Below are positions 1-6,226 of a stretch of 9,585 bases of DNA, in pieces; position 1 is the first letter of the stretch, and the number at the start of each line of letters is the position of its first letter. This DNA comes from an uncultured Actinomycetes bacterium (lineage in GTDB: Bacteria > Actinomycetota > Actinomycetes > Nanopelagicales > Nanopelagicaceae), in NCBI GenBank assembly GCA_903852955.1, contig CAINSH010000121.1, positions 1-9,585 on the forward strand, given 5' to 3'. Both the position numbers and the translations under genes were made by a program. The notes beneath the pieces are model-generated. The model searched no databases and was not told the DNA's origin. It saw nothing but the letters and a program-made list of their open reading frames with translations.

Positions 1-2
1 CT

Positions 3-644
3 CGAATTAAGCAACATGTACTTCGCGCACATGCCATGGATAAAATTGAAATGCTTGCAAGAATCTTGCAAGCAGATGGCCGCGGTCCAACCATGGTTTT
101 CTGTCGTACAAAACGTACGTGTCAAAAAACCGCTGAAGATCTTATTGAACGTGGATTTAAAGCTGCACCAATCCATGGCGATTTAGGCCAAAGCGCTCGT
201 GAAAAAGCGCTCGGAGATTTTAAAGCTGGAAAATCTGATGTGCTGGTTGCAACCGATGTTGCAGCACGCGGAATTGATATCGATGGCATCACGCACGTTA
301 TTAACTACCAATGCCCAGAAGATGAAAAAACTTACGTACACAGAATTGGCCGAACTGCACGAGCAGGTGCGCACGGAATTGCCGTAACTTTTGTTGACTG
401 GGATGAACTTGCACGCTGGAAAATGATTAACCAAGTTCTTGATTTGGGACTTGCAGAACCAGAAGAAACTTATTCTTCATCTCCACATCTCTATGAAGTT
501 CTAGATATTCCTGTCGGATCTACTGGTCGTGTCACCAAATCAAAGCCAGCTACTCAAAAGCCAGCAGCACAAAAAGCTGAAGTACCAGCGAAAGTTAAGA
601 CTGAACGCACACGAACTCGAACTAAGAAGTTCAAAGATAATTAA
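3..644 (+). CDS. DEAD-box ATP-dependent RNA helicase, C-terminal part (5' end outside window)
   Basis: This is the helicase C lobe of a superfamily 2 DEAD-box RNA helicase, an enzyme that unwinds RNA duplexes using ATP in the cytoplasm. The frame is open to the left edge, so the ATG at 36 is an internal Met; the DEAD/Walker lobe must lie upstream. Visible motifs are FCRTKR (motif IV, about 99-116), IHGDLGQSAR (171-200), VATDVAARGID (motif V, 246-278) and YVHRIGRTARAG (motif VI with the ATP-sensing arginines, 333-368). A Lys/Arg/Ala-rich tail from about 525 to the stop is probably an RNA-binding extension. Family known: DeaD/RhlE-type helicases help in ribosome assembly and cold adaptation; the exact subfamily cannot be set from half a protein. 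Its TAA (642-644) overlaps the stop of the convergent marC by a TTAA palindrome. Confidence 0.95.
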   Translation, partial: RIKQHVLRAHAMDKIEMLARILQADGRGPTMVFCRTKRTCQKTAEDLIERGFKAAPIHGDLGQSAREKALGDFKAGKSDVLVATDVAARGIDIDGITHVINYQCPEDEKTYVHRIGRTARAGAHGIAVTFVDWDELARWKMINQVLDLGLAEPEETYSSSPHLYEVLDIPVGSTGRVTKSKPATQKPAAQKAEVPAKVKTERTRTRTKKFKDN

Positions 645-1252
645 TTAGCAACAAATATTTTGATTGCGTTAACAAGCATCTGAACTGCAATAGCTGCAAG
701 CAGTAAACCCGCAATTCGTGCAACTAAAGTCACACCAGCTTCCTTAATAACCTTCATGATTGTGGTTGAAGCCATGAGCGCGGCCGCAATAGCTAAGTGC
801 ACTGCTATGACCGCACCAATTAAACCCGCCACCATTGCAGCGCCATCGGCTTGTTGTACGAAGATCATTGTTGCAACGATTGCTCCGGGACCTGCAAGCA
901 GTGGGGTTCCCAATGGCACAAGTGCGATATTGCCATCATCACTTTCTGAACGACCACTACCTTTACCGCCAGTTAATAAGTCGAGTGAAATTAAAAGTAG
1001 CAACAAAGCACCGGCAGCTTGCATTGCTGCGATTGAAACATTGAGGTAATCCAGAATAAAACGGCCAAATAAAGCAAATATGGTTATAACTAATAAAGAG
1101 ACTCCTGCAGCTTTAACTGCAAGAATTCGACGCTCTTTAGGGCTTTTATCTGCAACGAGTGCAAGAAAAATTGGAGTTGCACCAGGTGGATCCATAATCA
1201 CAAACAATGTGACAAAACTCTGAACTGCAAATGTTAAGGCGCTGACTTTCAT
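641..1252 (-). CDS. MarC family integral membrane protein
   Basis: A 203-residue, very hydrophobic protein with about six transmembrane helices (roughly residues 5-30, 45-65, 73-95, 112-132, 138-160, 172-198), the normal size for the MarC/UPF0056 family. The two family repeat signatures are present: IMDPPGATPIFL at 19-30 and LGTPLLAGPGAI at 114-125. It sits in the cytoplasmic membrane. The family was once linked to multiple antibiotic resistance through the E. coli mar locus, but that role was not upheld and the substrate is unknown, so no transport reaction is assigned. Its ATG (1252-1250) overlaps the TGA of the PHP gene as ATGA, indicating translational coupling as the last gene of the eamA-PHP-marC operon. 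The stop overlaps that of the convergent helicase gene by four bases. Confidence 0.92.
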   Translation of the reverse strand: MKVSALTFAVQSFVTLFVIMDPPGATPIFLALVADKSPKERRILAVKAAGVSLLVITIFALFGRFILDYLNVSIAAMQAAGALLLLLISLDLLTGGKGSGRSESDDGNIALVPLGTPLLAGPGAIVATMIFVQQADGAAMVAGLIGAVIAVHLAIAAALMASTTIMKVIKEAGVTLVARIAGLLLAAIAVQMLVNAIKIFVAN

Positions 1253-2094
1253 TTCATAACAACCCTTCGCTTATTCGCTTGAGATTCCAGTTTTTCCCAT
1301 TCCGCGGGGCTGGTTTGAAACTCTGCCAAGGCATTGAGTTTACCTGTACCGTGATAGTCGCTGGAGCCGGTTACTACTAAGTCAAGTTCACGTGCTAATT
1401 TGCGTAACATCTCCCTTTCATCGGGATTGTGATCGCGGTGATCAACTTCAATTCCATTTAAACCTGCGGCAATTAGCTCTTGAAAATCACTTGCTTGCAG
1501 AATTTGACCACGCAAAGATGCAAATGGATGTGCAATAACGGCCACTCCCCCTGCACTTCGAATCATTGCAATAGCTTCGGCCGGGGTTGGCGCAGCGTGC
1601 GAAACATAAAACTCTGAATCATTGTTGAGCATTCCTTGGAAAGCTTGATCTCTTGATGAAATAACACCTTTGTTAACTAATGCATCAGCTAGATGGGGCC
1701 TGCCTAAAGTTGCACCTTCGGGCCGTGCAGCTTCAACGTCTTGCATTGAAATATCAATTCCTGCCGCACGCATTTTTTCAATCATTTTGCGCATGCGGGG
1801 CAACCGACCATCGCGGGTTTCCTCAAGCATTACTTGCATCTGTTGATGTTCTTGATCAAAGAGAAGGCCCAGCATGTGAACACTAATTCCGTCTTGAGTC
1901 AGACAGGAAATTTCACTACCGAGAACAAGGTGGAGCCCTCCGCGCACAGTTTGCGCTGCTTCTTCCCAACCTGCAGTCGTATCGTGATCACTTATACCTA
2001 AAACTGTTAAGCCCATAGCAATCGCTTTATTGACTAATTCGCGTGGACTATCGGTCCCATCGCTCTTATTAGTATGTGTATGCAAATCGATCAT
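1249..2094 (-). CDS. PHP-domain phosphoesterase, YciV/TrpH (RNase AM-like) family
   Basis: A 281-residue soluble metal-dependent phosphoesterase of the PHP fold. Expected metal ligands are all visible: DLHTHT (H5, H7), SDGT (D12), SDHD (D36-H37-D38), E61, H73, H134 in GRPH, H189 in IAHP, and D246/H248 in SSDYH. Residues around 100-165 form the insertion typical of the YciV/TrpH subgroup. Members of this group hydrolyse 3',5'-nucleoside bisphosphates (pAp) and, as E. coli RNase AM, act as 5'-3' exonucleases on small RNA and rRNA 5' ends; which activity holds here is inference. The start is fixed by the ATGA overlap with the upstream eamA stop and by the motif beginning at residue 3. It lies between two membrane protein genes in one operon, with no evident functional link to either. 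Confidence 0.92.
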   Translation of the reverse strand: MIDLHTHTNKSDGTDSPRELVNKAIAMGLTVLGISDHDTTAGWEEAAQTVRGGLHLVLGSEISCLTQDGISVHMLGLLFDQEHQQMQVMLEETRDGRLPRMRKMIEKMRAAGIDISMQDVEAARPEGATLGRPHLADALVNKGVISSRDQAFQGMLNNDSEFYVSHAAPTPAEAIAMIRSAGGVAVIAHPFASLRGQILQASDFQELIAAGLNGIEVDHRDHNPDEREMLRKLARELDLVVTGSSDYHGTGKLNALAEFQTSPAEWEKLESQANKRRVVMK

Positions 2095-3014
2095 GGTGCT
2101 AACTCCGTTTGAGAATTTCTAGAGCGAGTAACAACTAAAACACAGCCAATTAGGATCAATGCAATTCCGGGCAAAATTCCAAGTGGCGGTGTCTGTCCTA
2201 ACCACCAAATAGCAAGAATTGAACTTACGGGGACTTCAAAGAAAATAATGAGCGAAACAATTGCAGGAGAAACTCGCTTGAGTGCAGCATTAAACATTGA
2301 GTGACCAAGGATCTGTGCTCCGAAAATTAATCCCAGTAATATCCACCATTCTTTGGCGCTGAAATGTAAAACTGGAAATCCCATTACCAAAGCCATTGGA
2401 AGCGCAGTAATTGCACAAATGAAATAGCAGATAGTTGTGTACACCGTTGTTTCAACGGTCCGTTGCGCCTTTGATCCAGCCATCATGTACAGCGCGGCAA
2501 GTGCTGCGGAAATCAATGCAGCAAGATCTCCAAAAAAGGAGCGAAGTGAAATATGTAAATCAATTCCTGAAATCAATAAAACACCCATAAAGCTAACAAT
2601 CATTCCAAGCCAAGCTTTTGAGGGAATATGACCGCCACTTAGTTTTACAAAGATTGCAGCAAAAATTGGTTGCAAGGCCACTAATGCTGTACCTGCAGCA
2701 ACACTTGTCCAACGCATTGCCAAGAAAAAACCTACGAAGTGAATTGCCAATACAAAACCAGCAATGACTGACCACTTAATACCCTCACGATGCCGTGGAT
2801 GTTTAAGAGCAAATGGCAGGGTTAGTAGAGAGCCTCCAAGATTTCGCCAAAAAATCAGCGTTGGGATCGGCATCGCACTCATTGCAATGAGGGGACCGGA
2901 AGTTCCGATGCCCATAATTCCGATTCCTAAGCGAATCAGATCAGGTCGGCCCGGAATCGCAGTGTGGCTATCACGAGCATGGCCCTGTGATTTCAATTGT
3001 TCTCCGTGACTCAT
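2091..3014 (-). CDS. EamA-domain (DMT superfamily) transporter
   Basis: A 307-residue membrane protein with about ten helices in two EamA repeats (roughly residues 28-150 and 162-296), the standard drug/metabolite transporter layout. The second repeat has the family-like stretch GHSMFNAALKRVSP followed by a helix containing FFEVPVSS (about 237-265). The N-terminal 25 residues are polar and cytoplasmic. Substrate is unknown; relatives export amino acids, nucleotide precursors or other small metabolites. The frame stays open far upstream, but the chosen ATG at 3014 begins just before the transporter sequence, follows a TACCTT box by six bases, and avoids overlapping the divergent mgtE-like gene; an ATG at 3038 would add eight residues. 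First gene of the operon with PHP and marC; its TGA overlaps the PHP ATG. Confidence 0.9.
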   Translation of the reverse strand: MSHGEQLKSQGHARDSHTAIPGRPDLIRLGIGIMGIGTSGPLIAMSAMPIPTLIFWRNLGGSLLTLPFALKHPRHREGIKWSVIAGFVLAIHFVGFFLAMRWTSVAAGTALVALQPIFAAIFVKLSGGHIPSKAWLGMIVSFMGVLLISGIDLHISLRSFFGDLAALISAALAALYMMAGSKAQRTVETTVYTTICYFICAITALPMALVMGFPVLHFSAKEWWILLGLIFGAQILGHSMFNAALKRVSPAIVSLIIFFEVPVSSILAIWWLGQTPPLGILPGIALILIGCVLVVTRSRNSQTELAP

Positions 3015-3020
3015 AAGACA

Positions 3021-3026
3021 AAGGTA
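3021..3026 (-). promoter_or_regulatory. Putative -10 box for eamA operon (leaderless)
   Basis: On the minus strand TACCTT (TANNNT pattern) ends six bases before the eamA ATG at 3014, which fits a transcript starting at or beside the start codon. A weak -35-like TTGCCG lies at 3048-3043, 16 bp upstream and inside the divergent coding region. No Shine-Dalgarno sequence precedes the ATG. Leaderless mRNAs are common in actinobacteria; use of this site is inferred. Confidence 0.5.
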
Positions 3027-3030
3027 CCCT
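3025..3030 (+). promoter_or_regulatory. Putative -10 box for mgtE-like/DUF1003 operon (leaderless)
   Basis: TACCCT on the plus strand ends six bases before the ATG at 3037, again the spacing of a leaderless start. It overlaps the minus-strand box by two bases through the GGTACC palindrome (3023-3028). No good -35 hexamer at 16-18 bp spacing and no Shine-Dalgarno sequence is seen. Confidence 0.5.
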
Positions 3031-3036
3031 TTACCC

Positions 3037-4308
3037 ATGAGCGGCAATCTCCTAAACCGAGTATTTCTCGCCCGTCTTGCAGGCACTGCGGTCTTTGACC
3101 CAAATGGTGATCCAGTAGGAAAGGTGCGAGATGCTGTCGCGACCCTTCGCACAAATAATCTTCCACCACGCATCCTTGGATTAGTTGTTGAAGTTCCATT
3201 ACGCCGCCGCGTTTTTGTTCCGATTACACGCGTTACATCAATCGAAAGTGGTGCGGTAGTAATCACAGGTCTTCTCAACATGCGTCGTTTTGAAACTCGT
3301 CCAGGAGAAGTTCTTGTTCTTGGTGAAATGTTGGATCGATCAATCACTCTGATTACAAATGATGAGCATGTGGTCGTCGAAGATATGGGCATGGAGCAAA
3401 ATCGCACAGGTGACTGGTTAATCAATCGTGTTCACATTATGCGCAAAGGACGTGGGATCCGACGCAAAGGTGCAACTTCTACTGTTAGTTGGGAAGAAGT
3501 AACTGGATTTGCGCACATCGAACAAAATCAAGGTGTGGCCAACTTAATGTCTACGCTTGCAAACTTACGTGCAGCCGATTTAGCTGCTGTACTTCAAGAT
3601 TTAGCTCCCAAGCGAAGAGTCGAAGTTGCTAGTGCGCTTACCGATGAACGTCTTGCAGATGTTCTTGAGGAAATGGATGAGACAGATCGCGTTTCTCTTT
3701 TGGCAGAACTTGAAGGCGAACGTGCCGCAGATGTTTTGGGCGAAATGGATCCAGATGATGCTGCTGACTTATTGCGTGAAGTTGGACAAGAGCGTGCTGA
3801 AGAATTAATTGAGTTAATGGAACCAGAAGATGCAGAAGATGTACTGCGTCTGATGAATTACGAAGATTATTCAGCCGGCGGAATGATGACAACCGAACCC
3901 ATCGTAATGACGGCAGATTATTCTGTTGCCGATGCATTGGCAGCGGTTCGTCAAAAAGAGATTTCTCCTGCACTTGCGTCACAGATTTTTATCTGTCGTC
4001 AACCACTTGAAACGCCAACTGGTCGATTCATTGGGACCGTACATTACCAGCGACTTTTACGCGAACCTCCTTCAACTTTGCTTGGTTCAATTGTTGATTC
4101 AGATTCGCGAGGAGTGAAGCCAGATGCATCCCTGCATGAGGTTTCCTCACATTTAGCAAGCTACAACATGCTTTCTTTACCCGTAATTGATGCCAATGAG
4201 CGTTTATTGGGGGCAATTACGGTTGATGATGTGCTTGATCACTTATTGCCAGACAACTGGCGTCATGACCACCGCGAGAATTCGCCCGTTAATTACAAGG
4301 AGGTGTAA
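3037..4308 (+). CDS. MgtE-like regulatory protein: PRC barrel, MgtE N domain, CBS pair, no membrane domain
   Basis: A 423-residue soluble protein. Residues about 9-85 and 90-160 resemble two PRC-barrel units. Residues about 165-272 form the acidic helical MgtE_N superhelix, with repeating units such as LADVLEEMD, AADVLGEMDPDDAADLL and AEELIELMEPEDAEDVL. Residues about 278-403 are a CBS pair (MTTEPIVMTADYSVADAL; later LPVIDANERLLGAITVDDVL). In true MgtE magnesium channels the N and CBS domains sense Mg2+ and gate a five-helix pore. Here no hydrophobic helices follow, so it cannot itself be a channel. Same architecture is known in actinobacteria (for example M. tuberculosis Rv1232c). Likely a cytoplasmic Mg2+ or nucleotide sensor, by inference. 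Followed after two bases by the DUF1003 gene, whose ribosome binding site lies within its last codons. Confidence 0.93.
   Translation: MSGNLLNRVFLARLAGTAVFDPNGDPVGKVRDAVATLRTNNLPPRILGLVVEVPLRRRVFVPITRVTSIESGAVVITGLLNMRRFETRPGEVLVLGEMLDRSITLITNDEHVVVEDMGMEQNRTGDWLINRVHIMRKGRGIRRKGATSTVSWEEVTGFAHIEQNQGVANLMSTLANLRAADLAAVLQDLAPKRRVEVASALTDERLADVLEEMDETDRVSLLAELEGERAADVLGEMDPDDAADLLREVGQERAEELIELMEPEDAEDVLRLMNYEDYSAGGMMTTEPIVMTADYSVADALAAVRQKEISPALASQIFICRQPLETPTGRFIGTVHYQRLLREPPSTLLGSIVDSDSRGVKPDASLHEVSSHLASYNMLSLPVIDANERLLGAITVDDVLDHLLPDNWRHDHRENSPVNYKEV
4297..4305 (+). promoter_or_regulatory. Strong Shine-Dalgarno sequence for DUF1003 gene
   Basis: AAGGAGGTG lies inside the last codons of the mgtE-like gene, five bases before the DUF1003 ATG at 4311. 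It is a near-perfect anti-Shine-Dalgarno match and the strongest ribosome binding site I found in the window, in contrast to the two divergent starts at 3014 and 3037, which have none. It fixes the downstream start and suggests efficient reinitiation after the upstream stop. Confidence 0.85.
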
Positions 4309-4310
4309 AG

Positions 4311-4808
4311 ATGGCACGTAACTTTGGTTTGGATACTCCACGTGAAACTCGTCGTTCACTTCGCCCTAACTATGATCCAGAAGCATTTGGTCGCTTGTCT
4401 GAACGTTTTGCACGTTTCTTGGGAACTGCACGTTTCCTTGTTTATATGACTTTCTTTGTGGCTTTCTGGGTGTGCTGGAATTCTCTTGCTCCACGCGATC
4501 TACGTTTTGATGACTATCCTTTTATTTTCTTAACATTGATTTTGTCATTGCAAGCTTCATATGCTGCCCCGTTGATTTTGTTAGCCCAAAATCGACAAGC
4601 TGACCGAGATCGCATTCAATTAAATGAAGATCGTGCGCAAAATGAGCGCAGTATCGCAGATACTGAATATCTCACTCGAGAAATTGCCGCACTTCGAATT
4701 TCGCTTGGCGAAGTTGCAACACGTGATTTCGTGCGATCAGAACTTTCAGATTTAGTCGACGACGTTGTTAAGGAATTACGGAGTAATCCCCAAGCGGACT
4801 CCAAGTAG
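4311..4808 (+). CDS. DUF1003 family two-helix membrane protein
   Basis: A 165-residue protein with two transmembrane helices (about residues 41-58 and 70-91) joined by a short polar loop, then the DUF1003 signature APLILLAQNRQADRDR (86-101) and a charged, probably coiled-coil C-terminal tail (about 97-157). Both ends should be cytoplasmic. The biochemical function of DUF1003 is unknown. The strong ribosome binding site five bases upstream fixes the start, and the 2-bp gap to the mgtE-like gene marks them as an operon. Genes of this family often neighbour MgtE-like proteins in actinobacteria, so a membrane partner role for the soluble sensor is a reasonable hypothesis. The last 33 bases, including the stop, overlap the 3' end of the convergent mrp gene. 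Confidence 0.9.
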   Translation: MARNFGLDTPRETRRSLRPNYDPEAFGRLSERFARFLGTARFLVYMTFFVAFWVCWNSLAPRDLRFDDYPFIFLTLILSLQASYAAPLILLAQNRQADRDRIQLNEDRAQNERSIADTEYLTREIAALRISLGEVATRDFVRSELSDLVDDVVKELRSNPQADSK

Positions 4809-5897
4809 AGATTTGCTTCGCTTTACTAATTTTTCAGCAATTTCAAGAATCATCTGTCCTGAATTAGATTCTGGTGCAGCTTGAACCAAAGGAATGCCTT
4901 CATCTCCACCAGTTCTAAGTTCTGGGTTAAATGCAATCTTTCCAAGTAGTGGAACGTCGCTACCAACAAGTGCCGATAAACGCTTTGAAGTTTCTTCTCC
5001 GCCTCCTGATCCGAAAAGTGAAATTGCTTCGCCACATTTTGGACATGGAAATTCGGACATATTTTCAATAACACCAATGACGCGTTGGTGAATTTGGTGC
5101 GCAATTCTTCCAGCCCGCTCGGCAACTTCGGCCGCTGCAACTTGTGGTGTTGTAACAACAACGATCTCTGAGTTTGGTATCAATTGCCCAAGAGAGATTG
5201 CTAAATCGCCAGTTCCTGGGGGTAAATCAATGAGCAAAACATCTAGATCACCCCAGTGGGCATCAGATAGTAATTGTTCGAGCACGCGGTGTAAGAGCGG
5301 GCCACGATATGCGACCGGGTCTGAGCGTTCGGGCTTAAACATCTCCATTGAAACTACTTTTACGCCAAAAGATTCCAGCGGTATAAACAGCTGATCAATT
5401 GCTGTGGGGCGCTGACCCATGAGGCCCATGAGTCGAGGGATTGAGTGTCCATAAACATCGGCATCCAGGATTCCAACTTGTAAACCTTTTTTAGCAAAAG
5501 CAACCGCAAGGTTGGCAGTCACTGAAGATTTACCAACGCCGCCTTTTCCTGATGCAATTCCAATCACACGTGTCAGAGATTCTGGTTGAGCAAAAGTAAT
5601 TGTTTTTTCACGGCCATTTCGAACGACAGATTTAACATGGTCGCGCTGTTCCTGAGACATGGTTCCAAAACTTAAATCAACACTCTTTACACCTTCAATA
5701 GAAGTGAGAGCATTTGTAACATCTGAGCGCAACCGATCTTGCATCGGGCATCCAGAGATTGTGAGCAAAATCTTTACGGTAACCACTCCGTTTGATTCTG
5801 ACAAATCTTCAACCATTCCAAGATCAGTAATAGATCGATGAAGCTCTGGATCTTGGACAGTAGTTAATGCATTAGTTAATAGATCAATTAAACTCAT
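4776..5897 (-). CDS. mrp: Mrp/ApbC/NBP35 family iron-sulfur cluster carrier ATPase
   Basis: A 373-residue cytoplasmic P-loop ATPase that binds and transfers Fe-S clusters to apoproteins. Residues about 4-80 are a MIP18/DUF59 domain with the SGCPM motif (49-52). The ATPase domain starts near 108 with the deviant Walker A GKGGVGKSS (117-125), then ILDADVYGHS (143-152) and IDLPPGTGD (223-231). The CPKC pair (C285, C288) supplies the ligands for a cluster shared between subunits of the dimer. Length matches two-domain bacterial Mrp. The ATG overlaps the tatB stop as ATGA, so it is translationally coupled and is the last gene of the minus-strand operon. The final eleven codons overlap the convergent DUF1003 gene; the tail (GVRLGITP) is therefore under double coding constraint. 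Confidence 0.96.
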   Translation of the reverse strand: MSLIDLLTNALTTVQDPELHRSITDLGMVEDLSESNGVVTVKILLTISGCPMQDRLRSDVTNALTSIEGVKSVDLSFGTMSQEQRDHVKSVVRNGREKTITFAQPESLTRVIGIASGKGGVGKSSVTANLAVAFAKKGLQVGILDADVYGHSIPRLMGLMGQRPTAIDQLFIPLESFGVKVVSMEMFKPERSDPVAYRGPLLHRVLEQLLSDAHWGDLDVLLIDLPPGTGDLAISLGQLIPNSEIVVVTTPQVAAAEVAERAGRIAHQIHQRVIGVIENMSEFPCPKCGEAISLFGSGGGEETSKRLSALVGSDVPLLGKIAFNPELRTGGDEGIPLVQAAPESNSGQMILEIAEKLVKRSKSLLGVRLGITP

Positions 5898-6199
5898 ATG
5901 AGATCAGGATCTATTTTGGCTGCAGGGCGCACCGATTTTGGTTTTGGATTTTCATCAAGCAAATCCCCAAGTTGTTTCTTCATAAATGTTTTCGGGTGTA
6001 AGTCTGCTGGCTGCAAATTTTCAAAGCCTGGGCCAAGATTTTCACGTAGTTCAGCAGTAGCGCTCTGAGTTAGCGTGCGCATTTTTTTAACCCAGCGTGC
6101 AGCATCTGCGGCAGCTTTGGGCATTCGTTCTGGTCCCAGCAAAATCATGCCCACTATAGCTAGGCCTAGAATTTCGCCTGCACCTATATCAAAGAACAT
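5894..6199 (-). CDS. tatB: Sec-independent (twin-arginine) translocase subunit TatB
   Basis: A 101-residue membrane protein with one N-terminal helix (about residues 5-21), the hinge LGPERMP (21-27), and an amphipathic helix rich in Ala, Lys and Arg (28-45), followed by a polar tail. The early polar residue E9 and the FDIG start are typical of TatB rather than TatA. With TatC it forms the receptor that recognises RR signal peptides of folded exported proteins; tatC and tatA are not in this window. The C-terminal stretch DLHPKTFMKKQLGD resembles the conserved tail seen in actinobacterial TatB. It lies 27 bp after htrA and overlaps mrp by four bases, the order known from mycobacteria (htrA-tatB, with mrp nearby). 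A TAGGCT box six bases before its ATG may give extra internal transcription. Confidence 0.95.
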   Translation of the reverse strand: MFFDIGAGEILGLAIVGMILLGPERMPKAAADAARWVKKMRTLTQSATAELRENLGPGFENLQPADLHPKTFMKKQLGDLLDENPKPKSVRPAAKIDPDLI

Positions 6200-6205
6200 G
6201 GAGAA

Positions 6206-6211
6206 AGCCTA
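6206..6211 (-). promoter_or_regulatory. Possible internal leaderless -10 box before tatB
   Basis: Minus-strand TAGGCT (TANNNT) ends six bases before the tatB ATG at 6199, the same spacing seen at both divergent starts near 3025. No -35 was found, and the AGG within it could instead act as a weak ribosome binding site. Tentative. Confidence 0.3.
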
Positions 6212-6226
6212 CCTGTAAATCCTTGT

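Noticed and set aside
3015..3425. The eamA frame stays open 137 codons upstream of 3014, giving a possible 444-residue protein.
   Set aside because: The extension is antisense to the well-supported mgtE-like gene, is Arg/Thr/Ser-rich with no family-like sequence, and the transporter domain starts after Met at 3014.
3700..3850. Repeated acidic units in the mgtE-like gene, considered as a DNA repeat.
   Set aside because: They are protein-level helical repeats of the MgtE N domain, with diverged codons; not a DNA repeat element.
3638..3982. Minus-strand open frame of 114 codons inside the mgtE-like gene.
   Set aside because: His/Leu/Gln-rich translation is the expected shadow of the acidic repeat region on the other strand.
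4792..4823. AAGCG and CGCTT as a possible terminator stem near the mrp/DUF1003 convergence.
   Set aside because: Only a five-base stem with a loop of about 22 bases and no U-tract in a suitable position.
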